This document shows, piece by piece, positions 1-9,178 of a stretch of DNA of 64,000 nucleotides. Positions within the stretch are counted from its first letter, which is position 1; each line of letters starts with the position of its first letter. The stretch is taken from NCBI RefSeq assembly GCF_000425125.1, contig NZ_KE384306.1, positions 22,850 to 86,849 on the forward strand. Direction: 5' to 3'. Origin of the DNA: Paenibacillus taiwanensis DSM 18679. Lineage in GTDB: Bacteria; Bacillota; Bacilli; Paenibacillales; Paenibacillaceae. Made by a program: the position numbers and the translations under genes. The notes beneath the pieces were generated by a model. The model had not been told where the DNA came from. It saw only the letters and a list, made by a program, of their open reading frames with translations, and searched no databases.

Positions 1-2
1 GT

Positions 3-143
3 AAACGGGTCAAACAGCATTTGTTACAGCAGTTTTTGCACGTTGCGGATGTGTTTGTGCATATTAATCCTTTTGACCCTGGTTATCCGATTCAAGGACA
101 GCAGCAAGACGTTAGAGATCGTTCGCCAAAGTGGCTGCAATAA
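3..143 (+). CDS. Cation diffusion facilitator efflux protein, C-terminal fragment
   Basis: The window opens inside a gene. The frame from base 3 to the TAA at 141-143 encodes 46 residues. The stretch HVADVFVHINPFDP resembles the end of the cytoplasmic domain of cation diffusion facilitator (CDF) metal/proton antiporters, where a V-x-V-x-I-H-x-x-P pattern is common. The rest of the gene lies outside the window, so the metal is unknown. recJ begins 55 bases later with its own ribosome binding site. The family call rests on a short piece and is only moderately sure. Confidence 0.55.
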   Translation, partial: KRVKQHLLQQFLHVADVFVHINPFDPGYPIQGQQQDVRDRSPKWLQ

Positions 144-198
144 TAGCAACAAACGTATTGGAATACGAAATAACTTTTTCTAAAAGAAGGAGGCTGTA

Positions 199-2598
199 AT
201 GCTTCAACCACGAACAAGATGGCGTTGTGCTGAAGTGTCAGAAGAACGTGTGGCGAAGCTGGCGGCCGAAGTAAGCATTTCACCTCTTCTGGCGAAGCTT
301 CTTATCGTCCGCGGCATAGACGATGCACAACTTGTTGGTCATTTCTTAAATGATACGATTGAAGATATGCTGGATCCGTATCAGTTGGCAGGAATGTCTC
401 AGGCTGTAGAACGTATCCGCCGAGCGATTGCTAATAACGAACGAATATGGATATATGGTGACTATGATGCGGATGGCGTATCTAGTACTTCGTTAATGAT
501 CCATCTGATGCGTGAGTTAGATGCTGACTTTGACTACTATATTCCACATCGCACGAATGAAGGATATGGACTGAATACGACGGCAATTGATCAGGCAAAG
601 GAACAGGGTGTGACCCTCATTGTCACCGTGGATACTGGAATTAGCGCTGTGGATCAAATTGCACATGCAGCTAGCTGCGGGATCGATGTTGTGGTGACAG
701 ACCATCATGAGCCGCCTGAAGTGCTGCCTAATGCCTATGCACTTGTTAACCCTAAGCTTGATTATTGCCCTTATCCTTTCAAGGGCTTGGCAGGTGTAGG
801 CGTAGCTTTTAAGCTGGCTCATGCGCTGTTAGACCGCGTACCGGAGCACTTGCTTGATCTAGCAGCTATTGGGACGGTAGCCGATTTAATGCCGCTAACA
901 GGTGAGAATCGCATCATCGTCAAGCATGCGCTTATGCGTATGCGCAATTCTGCTTATCCAGGTATTCAGGCGCTGCTACAGATCGGTAATGTGGATGCAA
1001 GCACCTTAACTTCAACTCATATTGCATTTTCAATGGCACCGCGTATTAATGCAAGCGGCAGGCTAGATCATGCAAACATTGCGGTTCAGTTGCTAACGAC
1101 TGATAAACTGGATGAAGCGCTTGCATGTGCGGAGGAACTGGATCGACTGAATAAGGAACGACAGAAGATTGTCGAGCAGATCGTTAAGGAAGCGGAGCAG
1201 CAGCTTGCTGACAAGATCGAGGCTGCGGGTAAAGTACCTAACGTTATCGTGTTGGCAAAGGCGGGCTGGAATGTAGGTGTTATCGGCATTGTCGCCTCCA
1301 AAATTGTGGAGCGTTATTATCGCCCTACATTCGTACTGGGGCATGATGAAGATACTGGCATGTGTAAAGGCTCTGCACGTTCAATTGACGGCTTTGACTT
1401 GTACGGTGCGATGTCGCAGCTTGGCGAATGGTTTGAGCATTATGGTGGTCACCAGGCAGCAGCCGGTATGACGATTGCGTATGAGAAGCTGCCTCAGCTG
1501 GAGCAAGCTCTACAGCGCATCGCTGATGAACAATTAACCGCGGAGCATTATGTGCCTTGTACGGATGCAGACGCTGCTTGCAGCCTGCATGACATTCCGC
1601 TTCAGGTCATTGATGAACTGCGCTGTCTGGAGCCGTATGGCATGGGGAATTCCACGCCAAAAATCATCATTACAGATGCACGTGTACAAGAAAAACGCAC
1701 GATGGGGAAAGAGGCTCAACATTTAAAGTTGATGTTGAAGCAAGACCGTGCTACATTGGATGCTGTGGCCTTTCATAAAGGTACGTTAGCAGATCGAATT
1801 TCGCCTAATGTAGTGACCGATGTGCTCGGTGAATTGTCTATCAATGAATGGAATGGTTCACGTAAACCACAGCTTATGTTGCAGGATATTCGTATTCGGG
1901 AACGACAGCTATTTGATTTACGTGGAACGCGTGACCCGATTAGCGCTGCTGTTGAACTGACTCGGAAGCTGAATGCAAGTCGTGCAGGTGAAGCCATTTG
2001 GCTCACTTCACGTCAGGAAGCGGGCATATACGCGGCAGAGCCTTATGTGCAATTGACGGACGCAGACAGTCTCAAACACAGTCAGTCTACGGCGGGAGAG
2101 CAGGTCCGTGACATTATATTGAGCTGCATCCCAATGGAGTCCGCGGCGAGTTGGTCGCTTCTAGGTCAATACTATCCCCATGTGGAACGTGTGCATCTGT
2201 TTTTGCCACGCAAGCCAGAGGAAGGGGTGCTGCGCTCACCAGATCGCAGCAGAATTGTACCTGCCTTTGCAGAGCTCAAGCGTTTGCGGACTTGGCAGGA
2301 CAACAAAGGGACGTTGATGTCATTGTCGAGCCGGACAGGCCTAACGGTGCGCGAACTATCGGTGCTGCTGGATGTATTTCGCGATCTGGAATTTGTGACC
2401 GTAGAAGCTAGCGCAGCAGGTGCTACTTATTTTATGGTTGAAGAGCCGAGGAAGACATCTTTAGATGCTTCCCCAAAGTACAGAGAGTGGGAACAGGTAA
2501 GTGAGTGGGAATCTGCATGGTATGACGGTTCGACCGATGCGCTCAGGCAGCTGCTGCTTGCCGCATGGGACAAGCCGTTAAATAAGCAGACAGACTAA
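199..2598 (+). CDS. recJ: Single-stranded-DNA-specific exonuclease RecJ
   Basis: RecJ degrades single-stranded DNA 5' to 3' in recombination, mismatch repair and processing of stalled forks. The 799-residue protein carries the DHH phosphoesterase motifs: GDYDADGV at 87-94, DTGISA at 145-150, the DHH triad at 168-170 and TVADLMPL at 226-233. Then come the DHHA1 region (PRINASGR 281-288, GSARSI 391-396, GGHQAAAG 416-423), an OB-fold region and the extra C-terminal domain typical of Bacillales RecJ, whose length (about 786 residues) it matches. The ATG follows AGAAGGAGG at 185-193. apt starts 74 bases downstream, as in many Firmicutes, and may be cotranscribed. No truncation or missing key residue was seen. 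Confidence 0.95.
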   Translation: MLQPRTRWRCAEVSEERVAKLAAEVSISPLLAKLLIVRGIDDAQLVGHFLNDTIEDMLDPYQLAGMSQAVERIRRAIANNERIWIYGDYDADGVSSTSLMIHLMRELDADFDYYIPHRTNEGYGLNTTAIDQAKEQGVTLIVTVDTGISAVDQIAHAASCGIDVVVTDHHEPPEVLPNAYALVNPKLDYCPYPFKGLAGVGVAFKLAHALLDRVPEHLLDLAAIGTVADLMPLTGENRIIVKHALMRMRNSAYPGIQALLQIGNVDASTLTSTHIAFSMAPRINASGRLDHANIAVQLLTTDKLDEALACAEELDRLNKERQKIVEQIVKEAEQQLADKIEAAGKVPNVIVLAKAGWNVGVIGIVASKIVERYYRPTFVLGHDEDTGMCKGSARSIDGFDLYGAMSQLGEWFEHYGGHQAAAGMTIAYEKLPQLEQALQRIADEQLTAEHYVPCTDADAACSLHDIPLQVIDELRCLEPYGMGNSTPKIIITDARVQEKRTMGKEAQHLKLMLKQDRATLDAVAFHKGTLADRISPNVVTDVLGELSINEWNGSRKPQLMLQDIRIRERQLFDLRGTRDPISAAVELTRKLNASRAGEAIWLTSRQEAGIYAAEPYVQLTDADSLKHSQSTAGEQVRDIILSCIPMESAASWSLLGQYYPHVERVHLFLPRKPEEGVLRSPDRSRIVPAFAELKRLRTWQDNKGTLMSLSSRTGLTVRELSVLLDVFRDLEFVTVEASAAGATYFMVEEPRKTSLDASPKYREWEQVSEWESAWYDGSTDALRQLLLAAWDKPLNKQTD

Positions 2599-2672
2599 AG
2601 CAAGGCATTTATGAAATTTATTATATTTCTAAATGATCGTAGAGACGATCACGTTCGAGGAGGAATTGACTT

Positions 2673-3185
2673 ATGGATTTTAAGTCTTATATTCGTGTTA
2701 TTCCTGATTTTCCCCAGCCAGGCATCCGCTTTAAGGACATTACAACGCTGCTTAAAGACGGAGCTGCCTATCGTGAATCCATTAACGCCATGCATGATTT
2801 AGTTAAAGGTATGGAGGTTGACTTGGTAGCAGGCCCAGAGGCGCGTGGTTTTGTTGTAGGCGCACCTTTGGCATTGGCGATTGGTGCAGGCTTTGTACCT
2901 ATTCGTAAGAGCGGAAAGCTGCCAGGAGATACAATTGAGGCAGGATACGATTTGGAGTACGGCAAAGATAAGCTTGCGATGCACCGTGACGCGATTCAGC
3001 CAGGACAGAAAGTTCTGATTGCCGATGATCTGCTTGCGACAGGCGGGACGATTTCCACAACGATCGAGCTGATTCGCCAATTGGGCGGAGAAGTTGTTGG
3101 TGCGGTATTTTTGATCGAGCTTGGTTATTTAAATGGACGCGAGAAGCTTCAAGGTATTGAAGTTCGTTCGTTGATGACCTATTAA
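2673..3185 (+). CDS. apt: Adenine phosphoribosyltransferase
   Basis: Apt converts adenine and PRPP to AMP and pyrophosphate, the cytoplasmic purine salvage step. The 170-residue length is normal. The PRPP-binding motif [13 protein letters not shown] lies at 114-126 and the family signature AGPEARGF at 53-60. The ATG follows GGAGGAATTGACTT. The gene sits between recJ and a terminator hairpin at 3223-3262, so it probably ends the recJ transcript. In Bacillales apt commonly lies between recJ and relA; here an ApbE gene and a uracil permease gene are inserted before relA. Confidence 0.96.
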   Translation: MDFKSYIRVIPDFPQPGIRFKDITTLLKDGAAYRESINAMHDLVKGMEVDLVAGPEARGFVVGAPLALAIGAGFVPIRKSGKLPGDTIEAGYDLEYGKDKLAMHRDAIQPGQKVLIADDLLATGGTISTTIELIRQLGGEVVGAVFLIELGYLNGREKLQGIEVRSLMTY

Positions 3186-3222
3186 GCACATGATTAGCAC
3201 ATGACAGATGTGCTTTACGACG

Positions 3223-3262
3223 AGCTGATATCTCTCTTAGGGAGGTATCAGCTTAATTTTGA
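3223..3262 (+). terminator. Rho-independent terminator after apt
   Basis: The arms AGCTGATATCTCTC and GGAGGTATCAGCT pair around a TTAG loop and are followed by a T-rich tail (TTAATTTTGATTT). It lies 38 bases past the apt stop and separates apt from the ApbE gene. Confidence 0.75.
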
Positions 3263-3300
3263 TTTCAGGGCATACATAAAGCAAAGAGCGAGGGACGGCC

Positions 3301-4383
3301 ATGAACAAAAATACGACGATAATTGGACTTGGAGTAATTATTCTTGTCGTTGGGGCATTGTTTGCAGTGAAATGGAACACTAAAGAAGTGAAAGCGCCTG
3401 AAGCGGCGCCGCCTCCTCCAGCCTATCAAGATAAAAGTTATTTTATTTTTGGTACCGTCGTTAACATTAAAATTTATGATCAGGGAGATCATAAGCAGCA
3501 CTTTCAGGAAATCGATCGCATTATGAAAAGTATAGACAGCCACATGAGCCGTACGAAGGATAACAGTGAATTAGCACTTGTTAATGAAGCGGCTGGCAGG
3601 TCAGCGGTACGTGTGTCTGCGGATACTTTTGAAGCTATTGAGCTGGCTGTCCAGTACGGGAAAGAGACCGATGGATTATTTGATCCCAGTATAGGACCAC
3701 TCGTTAATCTGTGGAATATCGGACATGATAATGCCGAGGTTCCAGCTAAAGCAGAACTACAGGCTGCTATTTCAAACGTAAACTACAACAATATTGAATT
3801 AAACAAAGGGGACAGATCGGTACGCCTAACAAAGTCGGGCATGGTACTGGATTTAGGGGGAATTGGAAAAGGATATGCGGCTGACAGAGTAGCTGATTAT
3901 TTAAAGAAACAAGGGATTAAGCATGCCCTCGTTAATCTGGGAGGCAGCTCCATTGTGACCATCGGCGAGAAGCCAAATGGAAGTGCTTGGGTGATCGGCA
4001 TCCAAAATCCGGACAAAAGTCGGGGTACCCAGATAGGTACGATTAAGCTAAAGGGAGAAACGATTGACGCCTCGGGTGTATATGAACGATTCTTTATGAA
4101 GGATGGAGTTAGATACCACCATTTGCTCAACCCCAAGACAGGTTACCCCGAGCAGAATGAATTGATGAGTGTTACCATTATTGCAGACAACGCTACAGAC
4201 TCTGATGCACTGTCAACCGCTGTATTTCTGGAGGGCCTGAAGGCAGGTCTTGCACATATGAACCGTGTAGAGGGGATGGAGGCGTTTTTTATTACGAATA
4301 ACAAACATATTTATGTGACGGATGGATTAAAAGGAAAGCTGAACATAACAGATCCTGAATTTAAAGTGATGAACGAACAATAG
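3301..4383 (+). CDS. apbE: FAD:protein FMN transferase, ApbE family
   Basis: ApbE proteins use FAD to attach FMN covalently to threonine in extracytoplasmic redox proteins. The 360-residue protein has one N-terminal membrane segment (about 7-24) with no lipobox cysteine, so it is probably membrane-anchored and faces outside. Family motifs are visible: a D-L-G-G-I-G-K-G-Y-A run, then NLGGSS, then HHLLNPKTGYP, and a late ATDSDALSTAVF stretch that corresponds to the metal-binding region. The start is the ATG after GAGGGACGGCC. It stands alone between two terminators. No flavoprotein substrate (such as an NqrC or RnfG homologue) is seen nearby, so its target is elsewhere. Confidence 0.88.
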   Translation: MNKNTTIIGLGVIILVVGALFAVKWNTKEVKAPEAAPPPPAYQDKSYFIFGTVVNIKIYDQGDHKQHFQEIDRIMKSIDSHMSRTKDNSELALVNEAAGRSAVRVSADTFEAIELAVQYGKETDGLFDPSIGPLVNLWNIGHDNAEVPAKAELQAAISNVNYNNIELNKGDRSVRLTKSGMVLDLGGIGKGYAADRVADYLKKQGIKHALVNLGGSSIVTIGEKPNGSAWVIGIQNPDKSRGTQIGTIKLKGETIDASGVYERFFMKDGVRYHHLLNPKTGYPEQNELMSVTIIADNATDSDALSTAVFLEGLKAGLAHMNRVEGMEAFFITNNKHIYVTDGLKGKLNITDPEFKVMNEQ

Positions 4384-4394
4384 CACAATAAGAA

Positions 4395-4459
4395 CAATAA
4401 TCCCCCATAAAACGCTCTTTTGACTAACTTTGAAAAGAGGTTGGAATGGGGGATTATTC
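4395..4459. terminator. Bidirectional terminator between the ApbE and uraA genes
   Basis: AATAATCCCCCAT (4396-4408) pairs with ATGGGGGATTATT (4446-4458), with a nested CTCTTTT/GAAAAGAG stem inside. It lies between two convergent genes, with A/T-rich tails on both sides, so it can serve both. Confidence 0.8.
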
Positions 4460-4465
4460 ATTCAT

Positions 4466-5758
4466 TTAATGAGCTGACTTGTCAGGAACTGAACTCTCAT
4501 GATCATTGGATAACCCAAGCTTGTCAATCAATATAAAGAACAGGTTCAAGACGATAGCCAGCACCGTCGCAAGTGCCATCCCTTTTAACTCCACATCGCC
4601 AAGCTTTAAAGAGGCATTGCTAATTCCGATCACGATAACAAGTGTAGTCAGGAGCAGGTTTTTAGGCTTGCTGAAATCGACTTTTGAATCAACCAGAATG
4701 CGCAGACCTGACGCTGCGATGACCCCGAACAGGAGCAGCGAGACGCCACCCATGACTGGCACAGGAATGTTAGCGATTAGCGCGGACACATTACCAAAGA
4801 AAGACATAATAATGGCAATGACGGCTGCTCCGCCGATGACGTACACAGAATATACGCGAGTAAGCGCCATTACACCGATGTTTTCGCCATATGTTGTGTT
4901 TGGTGTTGAACCGAAAAACCCAGAAAAAACAGTTGATATGCCGTTGCCAAGCAAAGAGCGGTGAAGTCCAGGATCTTTCGACAGGTCCTTGCCCACAATA
5001 TTGCTCGTTACCATCAAATGACCAACGTGTTCTACAACAACGACTAATGCTGCTGGTAAAATGATGGAGATTGCTGTCCAATTAAATTCAGGATATGTAA
5101 TCGTAGGCAGCTTCAGAAATGCAGCTGATGTTACTTTGCTCATATCAACAGCATTCATAAAGTAGGCGGACACATAACCGACAACGATTCCAATGAGTAT
5201 AGGTATAATTTTAAAGAACCCACGAAACATGACATTACCGATAACCGTGACGGCTAACGTAATAATTGCCAGTGTGATGTTCGTATAATTCAAATTGCCA
5301 TTTGCGTCAGGTATAAATCCTGACATGTTAGAAGCTACTGGAACAAGCTCTAAACCGATAACAGCTACGATTGCGCCCATAGCGGCCGGTGGAAATAGTA
5401 CGTCAAGCCACCGTGTACCTGCCCACTTTACGATTAGAGCGACTATAATAAAGACAACACCGCATATGATAAAAGCACCTAATGCTTGCGGATAATTATC
5501 CGTTTTGCCAGCTAGCACAACGAGTACAGGTGAAATAAATGCGAAGCTGGAGCCTAGGTACGCTGGAATCAATCCCCGGCATAAGATGAGGTAAAATAAC
5601 GTTCCGATCCCGTTCATCAATAGGACAATACCCGGATCGACCTGAAACAGATTCGGCACGAGTACCGTGGAGCCGAACATAGCGAACAGATGTTGAATGC
5701 TCAGCAGCAGACCGGGCATGAGAGCGGGCTTTTCAAGCACTTGGATTTCGCGTTGCAA
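4466..5758 (-). CDS. uraA: Uracil permease (uracil:proton symporter)
   Basis: This is a 430-residue inner-membrane nucleobase transporter of the NCS2 (nucleobase-ascorbate) family. It resembles E. coli UraA almost throughout: LSIQHLFAMFGSTVLVP near the start, IPAYLGSSFAFISPV, DVLFPPAAMGAIVAVIGLEL, EHVGHL with the substrate-contacting glutamate, and GFFGSTPNTTYGENIGVMA. About 14 membrane segments are expected. The start is preceded on the minus strand by AAAGGAGTG. It is a single-gene unit, divergent from relA. No PyrR-type attenuator or purine riboswitch was recognised in the 285-base upstream gap. Uracil is the likely substrate; xanthine is less likely. Confidence 0.92.
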   Translation of the reverse strand: MQREIQVLEKPALMPGLLLSIQHLFAMFGSTVLVPNLFQVDPGIVLLMNGIGTLFYLILCRGLIPAYLGSSFAFISPVLVVLAGKTDNYPQALGAFIICGVVFIIVALIVKWAGTRWLDVLFPPAAMGAIVAVIGLELVPVASNMSGFIPDANGNLNYTNITLAIITLAVTVIGNVMFRGFFKIIPILIGIVVGYVSAYFMNAVDMSKVTSAAFLKLPTITYPEFNWTAISIILPAALVVVVEHVGHLMVTSNIVGKDLSKDPGLHRSLLGNGISTVFSGFFGSTPNTTYGENIGVMALTRVYSVYVIGGAAVIAIIMSFFGNVSALIANIPVPVMGGVSLLLFGVIAASGLRILVDSKVDFSKPKNLLLTTLVIVIGISNASLKLGDVELKGMALATVLAIVLNLFFILIDKLGLSNDHESSVPDKSAH

Positions 5759-5950
5759 TGCAGATGCACTCCTTTAATTCATATTTAATTGTAAACCTAA
5801 CTATATAATCTACATCGAACTAGCGCCGAATGACAACAACTTTTTTCATAATCGTGTTAAAAAAGATAACATGACCCCCTGTTTTTGTAATTATTCTCTT
5901 ATATTCGACAACAACCGACAGACATATCCGTGGAATAACAGCGATAGCCA

Positions 5951-5979
5951 TTGACGGCAATACGGTTCAAAGGCATAAT
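5951..5979 (+). promoter_or_regulatory. Sigma-A type promoter of relA
   Basis: TTGACG (5951-5956), a 17-base spacer and CATAAT (5974-5979) make a near-consensus housekeeping promoter, with transcription expected to start near 5986. The relA ATG is at 6044. Confidence 0.65.
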
Positions 5980-6043
5980 TATAGGATAATCTGTAAAGAG
6001 GGACGACGAACGACCCGGATAGAAAGGAATCGAGACGAGTCCA

Positions 6044-8236
6044 ATGGGCATCGACCAATTGATAACTAAAGCTTCTACTTATATGAAAGAGCCAGACTTG
6101 AACCGCATACGTGAAGCTTACGAATTCGCGGACAAAGCCCATTACGGGCAAATCAGGAAATCTGGAGAACCTTATATTTTACATCCTTTGGCTGTAGCAG
6201 ACATTGTTGTGGGCATGCAGATGGATCCAACGTCCATCGTCGCAGCTCTGCTTCATGATGTCGTGGAGGATACCTCTGTTTCACTTGATGAGATTCGCGC
6301 GAAGTTCGGCGAGACATGTGCAATGCTGGTCGATGGCTTGACGAAGCTTGAACGTATTCAGTTTCGCTCAAAGGAAGAACAGCAGAATGAGAATTATCGT
6401 AAGATGTTTGTCGCGATGGCAAATGATATACGTGTTATCGTGATCAAGCTTGCGGACCGTCTGCACAATATGCGTACGTTGAAGTTCCAATCGGAGGAGA
6501 GTCAGCGCCGGATAGCCTATGAGACGCTCGAAATCTTTTGTCCGATTGCGCATCGTCTAGGTATATCCGCAATCAAGTGGGAGATGGAGGATATTGCACT
6601 TCGTTACTTGAACCCGCAGCAGTATTATCGCATTGCTAATTTGATGCATAAGAAGCGGGCTGAGCGGGAGCAATTTATTTCTGACGTTATCTTACGGATT
6701 AACGAGAAGCTGGACGAGATGGGCATCGAAGCGGACTTGTCCGGCAGACCTAAGCATATATACAGCGTGTATAAGAAAATGACGGTGAAAAATAAGCAGT
6801 TTAATGAGATTTACGATCTGCTCGCGATCCGCATTTTAGTAGACAACATCAAAGACTGTTATGCCACTTTAGGCATTATTCACACTTTATGGAAACCGAT
6901 GCCTGGCAGGTTTAAAGATTATATTGCAATGCCGAAGGCGAATATGTATCAGTCGCTCCATACGACGGTGATCGGTCCGACAGGCGAGCCGACCGAGGTG
7001 CAGATTCGCACCTGGGACATGCATCGTACAGCCGAGTACGGTATTGCTGCGCACTGGGCTTATAAGGAAGGTAATCAGAGCCTTATAGGCGGCAGCTTTG
7101 AAGAGAAGATGACCTTTTTGCGTGAGATTTTGGATCTCCAGCAGGAGACCAAAGATGCTAGCGAATTTGTCGAATCACTTAAAATGGATTTCTTCTCCGA
7201 TCTTGTATTTGTATTTACGCCAAAAGGGGAAGTAATCGAGCTTCCGGCAGGCTCCGTTCCACTTGACTTTGCGTACCGGATTCATACGGAGGTCGGAAAC
7301 CGCACTATTGGTGCTAAAGTGAACGGTCGCATCGTGCCGCTTGATCACAAGTTAAAAACGGGCGATATTGTAGAAATATTGACCTCTAAACATTCGTATG
7401 GTCCTAGCGCAGACTGGATTAAGATTGCTCAGTCTTCGCATGCTCGCTCCAAAATTAAACAGTGGTTCAAGAAGGAGAAGCGAGAAGAGAACGTTCAAAA
7501 GGGTCGAGACTCGATTGAGCGTGAACTAAAACGACTAGGTATTGATCCGCAAGGCTGGATGTCGGAAGATAAGCTAATGGAAGTGGCCAAGAAGTTTAAC
7601 TTTAACGACGTTGAGGATATGATGTCCGCGATTGGTTTTGGAGGCCTTACAGCAGCACAAGTTTGTACACGCTTGACCGAAAAGCTCCGTAAGGAAGCAG
7701 AAGAGGCGCAGGCAGCACATCTTGAGCTTACAAACGAGATCAAAGAGATGAAGAAAGATTCCAATGAGCGGAAATCACGGCCGACCAATGGTGTTCGTGT
7801 GAAAGGAATCGATAATTTACTCGTGCGTTTTGCGCGCTGCTGTAATCCAGTGCCAGGAGACGACATCGTTGGATATGTTACACGTGGTCGAGGCGTATCT
7901 GTGCACCGCTCAGATTGCCTGAACCTGCCGAAGGAGATTGAAGGCGAGGAAGCTGAACGTATTATCGAGGTCGAGTGGGAAGAGTCGATTGAGGCGAACT
8001 ATAGCGTAGATATCGAGATTACGGGCATGGATCGACGCGGATTTTTGAATGAAGTGCTGCAAGTCGTGTCAGAGAGCAAGACAAATATTGCGGCAGTCTC
8101 AGGACGTTCCGACAAAAACAAGCTAGCGCTTATTCATATGACGGTACTAATCCGAAATACGGAGCATTTGCATTCCGTTGTCGAGAAGATTAAGCGTGTG
8201 AAGGATGTATATACAGTACAACGCATTATGCAATAG
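6044..8236 (+). CDS. relA: Bifunctional (p)ppGpp synthetase/hydrolase Rel
   Basis: This enzyme makes and degrades the stringent-response alarmones pppGpp and ppGpp on the ribosome and in the cytoplasm. The 730-residue protein has the full Rel layout: an HD hydrolase domain (about 25-190, with HP at 47-48 and H71-D72 in HDVVEDT), the synthetase domain (starting near GRPKHIYSVYKKM at 234-246), a TGS domain (about 390-455), and a C-terminal ACT domain (about 655-730). Hydrolase and synthetase motifs are both intact, as expected for the single Rel of Firmicutes. An AAAGGAA precedes the ATG. dtd follows 84 bases later, the usual relA-dtd order, with a hairpin between them. Confidence 0.95.
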   Translation: MGIDQLITKASTYMKEPDLNRIREAYEFADKAHYGQIRKSGEPYILHPLAVADIVVGMQMDPTSIVAALLHDVVEDTSVSLDEIRAKFGETCAMLVDGLTKLERIQFRSKEEQQNENYRKMFVAMANDIRVIVIKLADRLHNMRTLKFQSEESQRRIAYETLEIFCPIAHRLGISAIKWEMEDIALRYLNPQQYYRIANLMHKKRAEREQFISDVILRINEKLDEMGIEADLSGRPKHIYSVYKKMTVKNKQFNEIYDLLAIRILVDNIKDCYATLGIIHTLWKPMPGRFKDYIAMPKANMYQSLHTTVIGPTGEPTEVQIRTWDMHRTAEYGIAAHWAYKEGNQSLIGGSFEEKMTFLREILDLQQETKDASEFVESLKMDFFSDLVFVFTPKGEVIELPAGSVPLDFAYRIHTEVGNRTIGAKVNGRIVPLDHKLKTGDIVEILTSKHSYGPSADWIKIAQSSHARSKIKQWFKKEKREENVQKGRDSIERELKRLGIDPQGWMSEDKLMEVAKKFNFNDVEDMMSAIGFGGLTAAQVCTRLTEKLRKEAEEAQAAHLELTNEIKEMKKDSNERKSRPTNGVRVKGIDNLLVRFARCCNPVPGDDIVGYVTRGRGVSVHRSDCLNLPKEIEGEEAERIIEVEWEESIEANYSVDIEITGMDRRGFLNEVLQVVSESKTNIAAVSGRSDKNKLALIHMTVLIRNTEHLHSVVEKIKRVKDVYTVQRIMQ

Positions 8237-8240
8237 CCAG

Positions 8241-8270
8241 AGCAGCCGCCCGCGAGGCGGCTGTTGTCAT
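8241..8270 (+). terminator. Hairpin between relA and dtd
   Basis: AGCAGCCGCC and GGCGGCTGTT form a 10-bp GC-rich stem with a 5-base loop, just after the relA stop. The following TTGTCAT is a poor T tract, so termination may be partial and dtd may be read through. Confidence 0.5.
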
Positions 8271-8320
8271 ATGAGTGCCGCAAATAATGGAGATGCTTAA
8301 TTGGGAGAGGAGTTACGCAC

Positions 8321-8767
8321 GTGAAAATAGTCGTACAGCGGTCTAAAGCTGCAAAAGTTATTGTCAATCAGGAGACAGTAGGTGAAATTAATAAAGGACT
8401 GGTGCTGCTGGTTGGCGTCACACACGAGGATACAGAGCAGGATGCGCAGTGGTTAGCAGATAAAATCGCGGGCCTTCGTATATTTGAGGATGAGCACGAG
8501 AAGATGAATTTCTCTGTACAAGACATTGGTGGTGCTATTTTATCTGTATCTCAGTTTACATTGTTTGGTGATTGTCGAAAAGGCAGACGTCCTAACTTTA
8601 TGGCAGCTGCACGTCCTGAGCAGGCAGAGCAATTGTATACCTTCTTTAATGAATGTTTGCGCAAGCATAACTTGCCCGTGTCGACAGGCACTTTTGGTGC
8701 GATGATGGATGTGCAATTTACGAATTGGGGGCCGGTGACGTTAATACTGGACAGCCAGTCACGTTAA
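8321..8767 (+). CDS. dtd: D-aminoacyl-tRNA deacylase
   Basis: Dtd hydrolyses D-amino acids (and mischarged glycine) from tRNA, a chiral proofreading step. The 148-residue protein starts at GTG after GGGAGAGGAGTTACGCAC. It shows the conserved [19 protein letters not shown] stretch at about 78-96 and the Gly-cisPro motif in NWGPVTLIL near the C terminus. It matches the Bacillus Dtd in length and in nearly all motif positions. It follows relA, the normal context. Confidence 0.94.
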   Translation: MKIVVQRSKAAKVIVNQETVGEINKGLVLLVGVTHEDTEQDAQWLADKIAGLRIFEDEHEKMNFSVQDIGGAILSVSQFTLFGDCRKGRRPNFMAAARPEQAEQLYTFFNECLRKHNLPVSTGTFGAMMDVQFTNWGPVTLILDSQSR

Positions 8768-8887
8768 GTCATCCATGAATGAATTGGTTGTGCATTTGCG
8801 TCATGCAAAAGGTCATGCAATAGGATGAATAGACAAGGATAGATATCACGCATACTATGGGCATCTCAACATGAAGGAGTGCCAATT

Positions 8888-9031
8888 ATGCGTCAATCGT
8901 TGCAGCAGCTAGCTATTCAGTATGGACATATAGCTTTGACGCAGTCTATGCGTGAAACATCAGCCAATATGAGTCAGGAGCATGCGGAGGAGCGCAGCAT
9001 GAGACGAGTGTATCCAACCCACCGCAGATAA
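8888..9031 (+). CDS. Small hypothetical protein, 47 residues
   Basis: A short open frame starts at ATG 8888 after a strong, well-placed AAGGAGTG (8872-8879) and ends at TAA 9029-9031. The product is hydrophilic and rich in Gln, Arg, Ser and Glu, with no membrane segment and a basic tail (RRVYPTHRR). It lies in the gap between dtd and hemZ and is followed by its own terminator hairpin at 9111-9137, which together suggest a translated single-gene unit. I recognise no family. Confidence 0.45.
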   Translation: MRQSLQQLAIQYGHIALTQSMRETSANMSQEHAEERSMRRVYPTHRR

Positions 9032-9110
9032 ACGGCACCGTTAAACGAGGTTGACTACAGATTTCTTTATTCTCCCTGTGACCTATGTTACAATTCATCA
9101 AGAAGTGATA

Positions 9111-9138
9111 AAGCTCCGATTAGGGGCTTTTATTTTTG
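9111..9138 (+). terminator. Rho-independent terminator upstream of hemZ
   Basis: AAGCTCC, loop GATTA, GGGGCTT, then TTATTTTTG. It ends whatever is transcribed across the small gene at 8888-9031 and lies 41 bases before the hemZ ATG. Confidence 0.7.
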
Positions 9139-9178
9139 TTTATTTTACTGTCAGGTGTAACGGTAGGAGGATTTACTG

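Noticed and set aside
5759..5890. PyrR attenuator or purine riboswitch for uraA
   Set aside because: No terminator/antiterminator pair or aptamer core was seen on the minus strand.
8800..8820. Direct repeat GTCATGCAA, similar to GTTATGCAA pairs at 46783-46802
   Set aside because: Short and slightly different in spacing; no known regulator and chance is likely.
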